This document shows positions 33,363-43,920 of a stretch of DNA of 64,000 nt, piece by piece. A program made the position numbers and the translations under genes. Within the stretch, counting starts at the first letter, position 1; every line of letters starts with the position of its first letter. The notes below the pieces were generated by a model that saw nothing but the letters and a program-made list of their open reading frames with translations, made no database searches and was not told the origin of the DNA. Source of the stretch: Euglena gracilis (taxonomy: Eukaryota; Euglenida; Euglenophyceae; Euglenales); contig CP154954.1 of assembly GCA_039621445.1 (NCBI GenBank), positions 50,757,847-50,821,846 of the forward strand, given 5' to 3'.

Positions 33363-34560
33363 GGCATGGCCTCAAAAGGTCTTTGTGGCTCGCCTCGGTG
33401 TCCCCTCCTCCCTGGTCGGTTTTCCCTAAGGGAGTGCGAGGGCCGCACCGTGGCAACGGTAAGCTTCCGGGGCGACCATGTCCAGGTTGCAAGCTGGAAA
33501 GGGGAGGGTGCCACACACGATAGTCCCAGAATATTCAGGGCATTCAACGCAGCGACTTTTGCTGCGAAATCCTCGTCCCTCACCCTCCGCCTTCTGAACA
33601 TCTGAACCATTCTCCACCATCTGAACATTCCATCCAAAAAAAACTAAGACTAACAAACTGTGGCTCTGCGTGGACCCATGAAGCAGGAGGTCGACTTCCA
33701 CCCACCCACCTACCCCCAGCGGGCCGGGGGTTAGGCGGACCACCACTCTGGACTCTGGACAGGGGTTAATTTGCGGTCGAAAAAAAAAACCGGCGCTTCG
33801 CGCTGAAAATAGAGAAAAACATCCTGTGGAGGGTACCAGCTCGGTTCCGGACGGGGGTCGGGGAGGTCACATCTTCTATCAGCCTGATTTTTCCTGTGTC
33901 TTTCTCCTCCCTTGGGATTGTGGGGGTCCATTGTCTTTTTTTTTGCATCTCCTCTGTGGTCGGGTCGGTTTTCTGGTGGCTGCTGTTTTGCATATTGTGC
34001 GAAGGCCAGAGCGGGCGGCACGCCCACACAGGAAAGGCACAGGTACTTTCGTTTTTGCAAAGCACCACGTCCTCACCCCAAAATAAAAACCCCCCTGACA
34101 TTAAATTTCGACTGGCTTTTTTGGTGGACACAAGGGTATCCACCAAAAAACTTTCCGGACCTCAATACCATCGTCCGGCTCCAAAATCAGGTGGTTATAT
34201 TTTGGCGGGAAACCAAAAAAAACCCCAGGGGGGCTTTATATTTGGGGCTTGCATTTTGGTGGGGTTAGGCGCAAGCATATGGCGCCGGGGACCCTGGCAG
34301 CTGCTTTTTAGGGCACTTTTTTTGGCTCACGAAAAGGCAGGCACCCCAGGGGGGGGGTGGGGCCTACCTGCCCAGGCACTCCCAGACCCCCCTTTGACAC
34401 AAAATCTCAATTCAGGGAATGCTGAGCAGGCTGTTTTTTTTACCAACCCCGGGGGGGGGGGGGTCCGGAGTGCCCCGGGGGGTCGTACTCCCTCGAGGAA
34501 AACCGACAAGGGAGGAAGGGACACCGAGGGCGAAGCACAAAGACCTTCTCTCTCCCACTT
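33363..34560. repeat. Unit bounded by inverted ~75-base arms (DIRS-related terminal motif)
   Basis: 33363-33438 and 34485-34560 are inverted copies of one arm with the core GGAAGGGACACCGAGGGCGA (as read at 34520; reverse complement near 33395). A closely related motif (GGAAGGGAYCAAGAGGGCGA) borders the terminal regions of the neighbouring retrotransposon at 37938, 38322, 44274 and 44649. This looks like a terminal segment of the same family downstream of copy A. Confidence 0.65.
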
Positions 34561-34588
34561 GTGGAACTTTTGGCCCTTACGCTTAATT

Positions 34589-37500
34589 TTAATAGGGTGC
34601 CCTACCCAACACACTGGTGGTTCGTTTGACTTGTGCCAGGTCTGAAGATCTGTATAAACAGAGGATGCGTGAACAGAAAATCAGTTGTGTACGCAATGTA
34701 CAAATTTCAGTGGGCATAGGGGCCTTGGCCAGCCCCAGGAGGATTGGGAGTGGATCCCAAAATGCCCCATACTTCTCCAGATTTTGGTTCCAGAGCCTCT
34801 TGTAAGGGGTCAACAGGGTGTGGAATCTCAGTCCACCAAACCCAGGAATCAAAAGTATAGCACTGTATGAATTACGTGCTTGGGCCTTGGAAAATTGGAA
34901 TAATTGAATTAAGGCGTCAGCCACTTGGTCTGTGGTGGCTTCAGGGGGGGGGGCACCCCCATGTGTTCCAAAATGACCCACAGAAGTGCAAAAGCACTCT
35001 GATAACGTTTTAAACTGGGGTTTCTACCCAGGAAATCGTTAATGGTTTGCACCTGAATTTGTTTCCCCTCCAAAATTTGCCTGAGCAAATCATGCAAAGG
35101 AGGGGCCACCTGGGGGGTGGCATTTGTTCCCCTCTGCAATTGGTGAACATGCCCTTGTAGGGGGTGATTTTCAGGCAGGGGTTCCCTGGAACTTTCATTT
35201 TTATTAATTGGGGCCACCATGTGGCTGAATCCCAGTAGGGGGTGACCATCAAAACTTTGGTCTGGAGAAACATTCTCAACCTGGGCAGAAATTTTTGAAT
35301 TATTGACCAGGGGGGGTTTGCATAAAGATCCCCCATGTTGTCCAGTGGACATTGTAATGCATTTGTTGCTGTGGCCTCCCAGTGGGGCCACCTGGCCACA
35401 AAATTGGGCAGTTTTTTGTTGCCTGGGGAGGCAAATAAATCTGTTTCCAGTTGTATGTAATTTTGGAAATGCTGTCTTAGCCATTGAAAAAGCTGGGGGT
35501 CTAAAGAATAATCCCCCCTGTCCATTTCCCATCTGCTGATGGGGTCTGCCAGGCATTCTTTTGAAGGTACCCAGTTGACTTGGAGGTTCACTTGTTTTTC
35601 CATGCACCATTTGAAAAACGGTCTCAGCATTTTGTTGAATGGGTCCTTTCTGCCCCCACCTTTTGTTAAGTAATAGTAAATTACCTGGTTGTCCACTGAC
35701 AAAGAAACGGTTTCTCCAGGTTTGCTCAAACTTTTGACAGTGCTTATTGCTGCACTGAGTTCTTTTACATTGATGTGCAAAATGGAGTCTTTTCTCCAAA
35801 ATTCCTGCACAATTTCTCCTGTGTGGATGTCCAGTCCCCCCCAGGCATGGGTGCTGCTGTCTGAGTGCAATTCTCTGGTTCCCTCATTTTGCCCCCTTCA
35901 TTTTGGGGGAAGGGTCTGCCCCCCCCAGGTGTTCAGCAGAATTTTTATTTCCCTTAATTGGGCCTTGATTTCCTGGGAAATGGGGTGTTTTGAGTCCCAG
36001 GGGGCTGTGGACTTTGCCACCAAAAATTTTGTCAAGGTGTCTGTAAAAGCCCTTAAAAAGGGCAGGGCCATTATGTTGCATCTTATTTGGCCCAAAATGG
36101 CAGCCAATTGCCTTTTTGACATGTAATCTTTTTTCACAATTTTTCCCAGCTCCTTTTTTATGGTTTTGACGTTCTGGGTGGGCACCTGTAGCTTTCCTTC
36201 CAGGAAGTTCAGTTGAAAACCCAGGTGGGTTACAACTTGCGTGGGCTGCAGGGTGGACTTTTTCACATTGATTTTGAACCCAGAATCCAGCAAATCTTTG
36301 ACAACTGTTTTCAGGTGATTTTGTAAAGTTTTTTGAGTGGGGGCCACCAGCAAAATGTCGTCCAGGTATATAAACACCTGGATGCCCCTTTTTCTCCACA
36401 GCTTTTCGAATGTTTTCATGACTGACATGAAAATTTGGGGCATTACATTTAGCCCAAAGCAGCCTGTTTGAAATTCCCAGGTCTGCCCCCCCACCTGATG
36501 CCTTAAAAATGGCCTTAGGCCTGGACTTACTGGAATATGAAAATAGGCATCCTTCAGGTCTATTTTTGCTGCCCATTGGCCTTTTTCCAAAACTGAATAA
36601 ATGTGCTGGATATGATCCAGCTTGAAAGGTTTCACTTGAAATTGCTGATTGATTTCTCTGCAGTCGCTGATCATTCTCCATTTGGTTGTTCCCCCTTCTG
36701 GTTTTGAAATTAAAAACCAGGGGATCAAATGCTGGGTTTCTGAATCCCAAACTCGTTTCACTGACCCAGTTTTTTCGTAATCCAGCAGAATTTTTTCTGC
36801 CTGGTTCAGGTCCAGGTTGGCCCTGGGTTTTGGGTGGGTGGACAATTTTGAGGGATTCACCCAGGGGGGTTGAATTCCATTTTTTATCAATTGACTTTTT
36901 GCTGGGGGCCATTTTTGGTCCACCATTTTAGACTTTTCTGAAGTCTCTGGTACAGGGGGGTGTCTCCCCATTTTTCCTCCATGGAATGTATTTTCCCAAC
37001 CAGATGATTTTCTGGGTGCTGGGTGGGGGGTGTTGGACATTGCACCCCTGGTGCCCCTGGGGTTTGAGCATTCTCTAAAAGTGGCTGGGGGGGTGTGCAT
37101 GCTCTGCTCACAGGCTCTCTGATCCTCCACTTTGTCATTGGTGTTGTCGATTGACATACCATAGGGGCCCCTTTTTGGGTCTCCCCCTTGTTTTGGTTTG
37201 CCCCTGCCATGGGCACTGACAAAGAATGTTGAGGGGGGGTTGCCCCCTTGTCCTCCACTGCCCCTTTGGGGGCATCCTCCTGGGGCTGCCACTGTACATT
37301 GAAACCCCCTGCTGGGGGACAGCCTGTTAGCTTCTGGGGTTTTTCCCCTTCTGATAATTGATGGCCACAATGGCCTTGAAATTGTTGATGTTGTTGATGG
37401 TAAATCTGGCCCCACTGGCCTTCTTGATGTTGGCTCCACTCTTGAAACTTTGATAGTCCCCATTGACTTCTTTTGGATGTTGGGCGCCATGCCCATTGAA

Positions 37501-37958
37501 AATCTTGGGGGGCCACTGGGGGCCCACCCTGTACCCCTGATTGGTTTTGAGATGAAGAAATGACTGGGGGGTTGTTGTTGACCTGTCCTGGCCCTGCCAC
37601 TGGGCATCTGTTTGTGGAATTGGCCACCCTGGCCTTGGTATTGTTGGCCACCCTGGCCTTTGTTCCATCGGCCGCCATGGCCATTGCTGTTTTTGGCCGC
37701 CATGGCCCAGCTTGCTGTTGTGGCCGCCATGGCCCAGCTTGAACAAGGTATTGGTGTAACTGGCAGAATGTTGGCCCCAATGGCCCTGGCTCTAATGGCC
37801 GTAGTGGCCTGCTGGTTGTTGCTTCTGCCCCTGTCGGGGTTTTCTGACCACTGTCTGCCAGGGTCCGTGGCCATCACTTTGGAGGGTTTGGGGTTTGGAA
37901 ATTTCTGTGGGAGAAATATCTTTTGGGGAAGGGGCAGCCACGGTTCTCGGACTCCCAC
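34589..37958 (-). pseudogene. DIRS-type retrotransposon copy A: Gag-RT-RNase H-methyltransferase-like and tyrosine-recombinase N-part
   Basis: One frame (35898-37958, 686 codons) holds a Q/G-rich Gag-like region with DGHGPWQTVVRK, then reverse transcriptase (MISDCREIN, KIDLKDAYFH, YLDDILLVAP). Shifted frames then carry RNase H (35870-35010: SDSSTHAWGG, VDNQV, ADPISR) and a segment with YANPPWSII and TPYWDSATWWP, the NPPW motif seen in DIRS methyltransferase-like regions. The recombinase N-part (34981-34589) ends soon after YRSSDL, the likely first catalytic Arg. The HxxR...Y half is absent, and the chain needs at least two frame changes. The order RT-RNase H-recombinase, with no integrase or protease, defines the DIRS group. 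Inactive as it stands. Confidence 0.85.
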
Positions 37959-38316
37959 GACAAAGGAAGGGGGAGGAAGGGATCAAGAGGGCGAAGCACA
38001 AGAAGATGGTGAGGTCCTGCTTTCCTTGCCGGCTGCTCTGTTCTGGTGTGTTTGTGCGTGCGCGGGGGGTGCTTCTTACTGCGCCTTTGTTGCCGGAGTT
38101 GGCGATGATGAGGCCTCCTCCGACACCTTGGCGAAGCTGAACCGCCGTGGCCCCGCCCCCCCCCCCCCTCTCCCATGGTCGCTTGGTGCCCCCCCCCCTG
38201 ATGGGGATGGTGGTCTCTTTCTGTGTTTCTGGGTGGGTGGTTGGGGCTGCTTGGTTGGGGGTCCCTTTTCTGGTTGGGATGTTTTTCTGCTGATTTTTTG
38301 GGTGGGAGGGATGGGC

Positions 38317-38775
38317 TCACCATCTTCTTGTGCTTCGCCCTCTTGGTCCCTTCCTCCCCCTTCCTTTGTCGTGGGAGTCCGAGACCATTCGGGCTCCGCA
38401 CTGCGAGATGGTGAGGTACTGTGCACCCCCCTTTGGGCCATAATATTTTGAATTTTTGACACGACTCCCAGCCTCAAATAATGAGCTTGGAAGGCACCAA
38501 AATTTTTCCACTGACCCAGCTGCTGGACTTCTTCCACTTGCGAACCAGCATTTTACTTCTTCCACTTGCGAACCAGCATTTTTCCACCATAAGACCCCAG
38601 CCCCTCTGGTGCTGTGGGGTTTCCAGTGGGTGGTGTCCACCCCCCCCTCCTGCAGAATTTCTTTGGTAAGGGAATTCACCCTTTCTGATGTCAAAGGTCT
38701 TTTACCATCCAAAGACCACAATAAATTATTTTTATGCCCAACCATGTGGGCTGTCCTTTCCACATACTCCTTCAA
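38317..38775 (-). pseudogene. Copy B tyrosine-recombinase C-terminal domain, frameshifted
   Basis: Contains LLWSLDGKRPLTSERVN and KPHSTRGAGVLWWKNAG, the H-x-x-R signature of tyrosine recombinases. Just afterwards a 28-base perfect tandem duplication (CTTCTTCCACTTGCGAACCA..., ~38523-38578) shifts the frame, so the region with the catalytic Tyr is lost. The opposed copy at 43921-44340 lacks the duplication and reads through. Confidence 0.85.
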
Positions 38776-40192
38776 TAAATGCCATGGGCTTATGAGGGGG
38801 GGGGTGTGGCAAATTCAAAATCTCTTCCCATTTTGGGAATTGCCACCCTTTCCTTTGCAATAAAATGAAAATTTTTTCTCCCACGAAACTGATTTTTCGC
38901 TGTGTCCTGGCTAAAGCAACCCCCCTGTGGAGGGCCAAAAGCCTCCAACAGATGATGAGTCTGTTTCTGAGCTCTTTCACAGATAGGTCTGAGAGGGGTG
39001 TGGAATTCCTCATGATGTTTTCTAGGAAATCAGTGGGGTCCCAAAAGTGGGCATACTTGCAGACATTGGCATTCCACTTCCTTTTCAATGGAGCCAGAAG
39101 GGGTGAAAATCTCAAAGACCCAAACCCTGGGAGTAATAAGGCTGCTGCATATGCATTTCGTGCAGTATTGATGCTATGAACAGCAAGATCAAGGATGTCT
39201 TCAGCCATCTTGGGGAATGTGCACTGCTGCAGAGGCACCCCTTTGTGCAATAATTGACCCACCAATGCCCTGAAGGCTGAGTCATATCTTTTGACATTTC
39301 CCAGATTTTTTATGTAAGTGTCGATACTGGACATCGAAACTTCCTGGGATTGTAATATTTGCCTGACACAATCAAGCAGGCCAAATTCCACCTTGGGGGG
39401 GGCATCTCCTCCCCCCAGCAGTTGGTGAACAGACCCCACTGGGGGGGTACTAGCAAAACCTTGCTTCCTGGCTGCCTGATTGACATTAATTGGCGCCACC
39501 ATGATGTCGAAGCCCAGTGGGGTACAATCAACAGACAAATCAGGTCTGGGTTTAACATTAATCTCTGAAACCATTGGGGAATGATGCTCCAGGGAGGGTT
39601 GGCATAAACTGGGGGGAGACCCCTTAAATCTGCCTTCAGAGCATCCACCAACAAAGCCCCTTGGTGGGGGTATCGACAAACAAACTTGGGGAATTTTTTG
39701 TTGCTGGGTGTGCAAAACATGTCCACCTCTGGGGTGATGTGGTTTTTTGAAAAACTTCAGAACCTGGTGAAAAATGGTCAGGTTCAGGGTATAATCCCCT
39801 GGATCTTTTTGCTCCCTGGTCAGGGAGTCTGCCAATTCTTCTTTTGTGGGAACCCAAACCACCTGCAAGTTGATTTGCCTTTCTTGGCAATGGTACAGAA
39901 GGGGTTTTAGGATGGAATTTAAATATGGCTTTTTGCCTCCCCATTTTGTCAAATAACTGACTGCCACCTGGTTGTCCACAGGAAGAACAATGGTTTGTTT
40001 TGGTTTTGCCAAAGCCTTTACAGTTTCCACCGCAGACATCAATTCTTTTTGATTGATGTGAAGGACATGCAGGTCCCTCCAGAAATCCTGGACCTTTTGA
40101 CCAGACTTTTTGTCCAGCCCCCCCCCATTGCCAGGTGCTGCTGTCTGAGAACAGTTCCTGAGAGGCCTGGGATTGAAAGGCTCTGCCCACAC
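38732..40192 (-). pseudogene. Copy B second RNase H, methyltransferase-like region and recombinase N-domain
   Basis: A 486-codon frame read from the downstream member of the internal duplication: RNase H (here VLPVDNQV, with His to Pro relative to the other copy; ADSLTREQ), then the methyltransferase-like stretch in shifted frame. After the duplication ends (~39346) comes the unique recombinase N-domain with LLPGFGSLRFSPLLAP, AHFWDPTDFLE and LALHRGVALA (likely first catalytic Arg). It continues into the frame at 38317-38775. Confidence 0.8.
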
Positions 40193-40771
40193 CTGGCTGC
40201 AAAAACGTTTTTAACTCCACAATTTGATCTTTGACCCCCTGGGGAATGGTCAGGGTGTGGTCCCAACCCCACTTTGTGTGCAAATCTACCATTTTGCAAA
40301 GTTGATCTGTCAGAATTCTGAGAAAAGGCATTGAAACTAAATAGCTTCTGACTTGCCCTACAATAGAGCTGAGTTTTCTGCAGCTCATTTTTTGTGCTGT
40401 CAGCACCTTTCCTAATTCCTTTCTTAGGGATTTTAATTTTTCCTGTGGAATTTCCAGCTGGCCTTTTTTCAAATTGATCCACTGGCCCAAATGCCTTATT
40501 TCTTGTGTTGGTTCCAGACATGATTTGGGGAGGTTTATTCTGAAACCTGCCAGTAAAAGATCTTTTTTCATTTCTGCCAAATGCTGGGCTGCTGTCTTTT
40601 TGCTGGGGGCTAACAGCAAAATGTCGTCTAGGTAGATAAAAACTACCTTTCCTTCCTTCCTCCATTTCCTTTCCCAGACTCTAATGAGAGTCATAAACTT
40701 TTGTGGCAGGCTGCTTAACCCAAAGCATGCAGCTTGAAATTGCCACGTTTCCCCCCCCCCACTTGCATGCA
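39346..40771. repeat. Internal tandem duplication in copy B, left member
   Basis: About 1,426 bases starting GGGATTGTAATATTTGCC and ending at the C-run before ACTTGCATGC. Nearly identical to 40773-42197. It covers the RT C-half, RNase H and methyltransferase-like region. Differences seen include G-run length, VLPVDNQ against VLHVDNQ, and one substitution near 40494/41920. Confidence 0.92.
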
Positions 40772-40772
40772 T

Positions 40773-42197
40773 GGGATTGTAATATTTGCCTGACACAATC
40801 AAGCAGGCCAAATTCCACCTTGGGGGGGGGCATCTCCTCCCCCCAGCAGTTGGTGAACAGACCCCACTGGGGGGGTACTAGCAAAACCTTGCTTCCTGGC
40901 TGCCTGATTGACATTAATTGGCGCCACCATGATGTCGAAGCCCAGTGGGGTACAATCAACAGACAAATCAGGTCTGGGTTTAACATTAATCTCTGAAACC
41001 ATTGGGGAATGATGCTCCAGGGAGGGTTGGCATAAACTGGGGGGAGACCCCTTAAATCTGCCTTCAGAGCATCCACCAACAAAGCCCCTTGGTGGGGTAT
41101 CGACAAACAAACTTGGGGAATTTTTTGTTGCTGGGTGTGCAAAACATGTCCACCTCTGGGGTGATGTGGTTTTTGAAAAACTTCAGAACCTGGTGAAAAA
41201 TGGTCAGGTTCAGGGTATAATCCCCTGGATCTTTTTGCTCCCTGGTCAGGGAGTCTGCCAATTGTTCTTTTGTGGGAACCCAAACCACCTGCAAGTTGAT
41301 TTGCCTTTCTTGGCAATGGTACAGAAGGGGTTTTAGGATGGAATTTAAATATGGCTTTTTGCCTCCCCATTTTGTCAAATAACTGACTGCCACCTGGTTG
41401 TCCACATGAAGAACAATGGTTTGTTTTGGTTTTGCCAAAGCCTTTACAGTTTCCACCGCAGACATCAATTCTTTTTGATTGATGTGAAGGACATGCAGGT
41501 CCCTCCAGAAATCCTGGACCTTTTGACCAGACTTTTTGTCCAGCCCCCCCCATTGCCAGGTGCTGCTGTCTGAGAACAGTTCCTGAGAGGCCTGGGATTG
41601 AAAGGCTCTGCCCACACCTGGCTGCAAAAACGTTTTTAACTCCACAATTTGATCTTTGACCCCCTGGGGAATGGTCAGGGTGTGGTCCCAACCCCACTTT
41701 GTGTGCAAATCTACCATTTTGCAAAGTTGATCTGTCAGAATTCTGAGAAAAGGCATTGAAACTAAATAGCTTCTGACTTGCCCTACAATAGAGCTGAGTT
41801 TTCTGCAGCTCATTTTTTGTGCTGTCAGCACCTTTCCTAATTCCTTTCTTAGGGATTTTAATTTTTCCTGTGGAATTTCCAGCTGGCCTTTTTTCAAATT
41901 GATCCACTGGCCCAAATGCTTTATTTCTTGTGTTGGTTCCAGACATGATTTGGGGAGGTTTATTCTGAAACCTGCCAGTAAAAGATCTTTTTTCATTTCT
42001 GCCAAATGCTGGGCTGCTGTCTTTTTGCTGGGGGCTAACAGCAAAATGTCGTCTAGGTAGATAAAAACTACCTTTCCTTCCTTCCTCCATTTCCTTTCCC
42101 AGACTCTAATGAGAGTCATAAACTTTTGTGGCAGGCTGCTTAACCCAAAGCATGCAGCTTGAAATTGCCACGTTTCCCCCCCCCCCACTTGCATGCA
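40773..42197. repeat. Internal tandem duplication in copy B, right member
   Basis: Partner of 39346-40771. The junction joins ACTTGCATGC at 40761-40770 to GGGATTGTAA at 40773. ACTTGCATGC recurs at the true continuation (42187-42196). The high identity makes this a recent event, or an assembly artefact. Confidence 0.92.
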
Positions 42198-43727
42198 GAC
42201 ATGCTTTTCCAGGCTGCTGTGCAGCTTTAAATGGAAATAAGCATCTTTCAGATCTATTTTTCCACAGAACCAACCCTTTCTGAGATATGGGAAAATGTTT
42301 CCCATGTGTTCCAGTCTGAATTTCTGGGGGGTGAAATGTTGATTTAACTGTCGACAATCTGAAATTAATCTTTCCTTTGTCTTTCCCCCTTCCTGTTTGG
42401 AAATGATAAAATAGGGGACAAAATGTTTTGCTCCCTCTGGGGTGATTTGCCTGGTTGCCCCTGCACATTCGTATTCCCTCAGAATTTTTTGGGCAGTCAT
42501 TATTTCTTGGGGGGTTTTGAAGGGAATTTTTAAGGACATCTGAGGGGGGAGGGGAAGATCTGCCCTGACCCCTTCCCTTATCAGGTTTAATACCTCTGTG
42601 CTGGCCCCTGCCTTGACCCAATGGGGAATGCTGGCCTGCAGGGCCATGAATGGGGGCACCCCTGGGTGTAATGTGTCTGGGGAGTCCACAGGCCCCATCA
42701 CTGGGGTCCCTTCCCCTGGCTGCCCCATCACTGGGGTCCTGCCTGGCTGCCCCATCACTGGGGTCACCTCTGGCCCTGCCATAGGGCTGCCCAAAGACAG
42801 GCTTTCCCCCTGATTTTGAAAGATTGGGGAAAGTCTGTGTCTGCAATGGGGAGGTACATATATAGCTGGGGGGTTTGGCTTGATTACCTTCTGGGGGGGC
42901 CCTTGTGTAGCCAATCTTGGGCCTCCCCCCCAAGGGCTGGTGTGATCTTGAATGCATTGGCCTCCAATGGCCACTTGATTTTGATTGAAATGGCCTCCAT
43001 TGGCCTTGAAATCTTGATGCTTCTCCTGGCCTCCATTGGCCTTTTGCATATAATGGCCTCCATTGGCCTTGATATTTCGATGCTTCCCCTGGCCCCCATT
43101 GGCCTCTTGCACATAATGGCCTCCATTGGCCTTCCCCTGAAGGGGGGGTTGCTTGCCTGGATGTGCAGCTCCTGAGGGGTTTGTGTTTGAGGGAGCTGTG
43201 GGGTAAGTTGGACATACCTTTCCCCCATGGGAGCTTCCCAGGTTTGGACACAGGCTGCCATAGCCTTGCTCCTGGGCCCACTGCCCTCTTGGATGATGGC
43301 TTCCATAGCCATGATTCTGGGCCCCAGGCCCTGTCCAATGATGGCTGCCATAGCCTTGACTTTGATTTGAATCCTTTGGATTGAGGCTGCCATAGCCTTT
43401 GCTTTTTCCCCTGAAAGGGGAGGAACTGAGAAAAAGGGGTGGAGTCTGTTGGACCTGTGATGGTGGTCCCCCTCTGTCGTCTCTTCCTGACCACAGTTGT
43501 CCATGGTCCATGGCCATCATTGTTAGTGGGGGAGTCTGAAACCTTGAGTTTTGAAATCTCTGAAGCGTTGGGGGGTGGGGGGGTTGCGATGGCCACGGAC
43601 TGACGAGCTGTTGCCGCCCCTCCAGCTGCTGCAGCTGCTGCTGTGTCTCCACCTTCCCCAGCTTCAGTTGACTTCTTGGAAGTCCGTTGAAGTTCTTCTT
43701 GAAATTCAAAGGTTCTTTGAAATTCAT
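41064..43727 (-). CDS. Copy B Gag-like/reverse transcriptase/RNase H polyprotein (887 codons)
   Basis: N-terminal ~300 residues are Gln/Gly/His-rich with DGHGPWTTVVRKR shared with copy A, and imperfect QWRPxxxK-type repeats in another frame. RT follows: LISDCRQLN, GKIDLKDAYFHLKL, CFGLSSLPQKF and YLDDILLLAPS (catalytic Asp pair). RNase H shows SDSSTWQWGG, NQKELMSAVE, HVDNQVAVSYL and LADSLTREQ, i.e. all four expected acidic residues. The frame ends at 41064 where a G-run differs in length from the second copy of the same sequence (GGTGGGGTA against GGTGGGGGTA). RT and RNase H look intact, so this is the least damaged polymerase in the cluster. Confidence 0.88.
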   Translation of the reverse strand: MNFKEPLNFKKNFNGLPRSQLKLGKVETQQQLQQLEGRQQLVSPWPSQPPHPPTLQRFQNSRFQTPPLTMMAMDHGQLWSGRDDRGGPPSQVQQTPPLFLSSSPFRGKSKGYGSLNPKDSNQSQGYGSHHWTGPGAQNHGYGSHHPRGQWAQEQGYGSLCPNLGSSHGGKVCPTYPTAPSNTNPSGAAHPGKQPPLQGKANGGHYVQEANGGQGKHRNIKANGGHYMQKANGGQEKHQDFKANGGHFNQNQVAIGGQCIQDHTSPWGGGPRLATQGPPQKVIKPNPPAIYVPPHCRHRLSPIFQNQGESLSLGSPMAGPEVTPVMGQPGRTPVMGQPGEGTPVMGPVDSPDTLHPGVPPFMALQASIPHWVKAGASTEVLNLIREGVRADLPLPPQMSLKIPFKTPQEIMTAQKILREYECAGATRQITPEGAKHFVPYFIISKQEGGKTKERLISDCRQLNQHFTPQKFRLEHMGNIFPYLRKGWFCGKIDLKDAYFHLKLHSSLEKHVCMQVGGGETWQFQAACFGLSSLPQKFMTLIRVWERKWRKEGKVVFIYLDDILLLAPSKKTAAQHLAEMKKDLLLAGFRINLPKSCLEPTQEIKHLGQWINLKKGQLEIPQEKLKSLRKELGKVLTAQKMSCRKLSSIVGQVRSYLVSMPFLRILTDQLCKMVDLHTKWGWDHTLTIPQGVKDQIVELKTFLQPGVGRAFQSQASQELFSDSSTWQWGGLDKKSGQKVQDFWRDLHVLHINQKELMSAVETVKALAKPKQTIVLHVDNQVAVSYLTKWGGKKPYLNSILKPLLYHCQERQINLQVVWVPTKEQLADSLTREQKDPGDYTLNLTIFHQVLKFFKNHITPEVDMFCTPSNKKFPKFVCRYPTKGLCWWML

Positions 43728-43920
43728 TCTTCATGGAAGTCTCGTTGTTGATCTTCGAAAAGTTGAATTCTTCCGTCAGGACGTTGAAGTTCCGAAAATT
43801 TTCGTCCACTTGAGTCGTAGAAGTAAAATTCTTTCTCCTTGAGGTCGAAGGGCAGAAATAGGAATCAGCCAACTCCGGCAACAAAAAGCAGTAAGAAGCA
43901 CCCCCCGCGCACGCACAAAT

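Larger units (their letters stand above)
37938..43920 (-). mobile_element. DIRS-type retrotransposon copy B with inverted terminal repeats
   Basis: Read on the minus strand from 43920. A terminal motif (43868-43920) is followed by Gag, RT, RNase H, methyltransferase-like and tyrosine-recombinase regions, then a 3' terminal region (38317-37938) containing the same motif inverted (38052-38106). Inverted rather than direct terminal repeats are the DIRS-1 arrangement. Without its internal 1.43-kb duplication the element would be about 4.5 kb, close to DIRS-1 size. Frame breaks and a 28-bp duplication in the recombinase make it defective. Confidence 0.8.
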
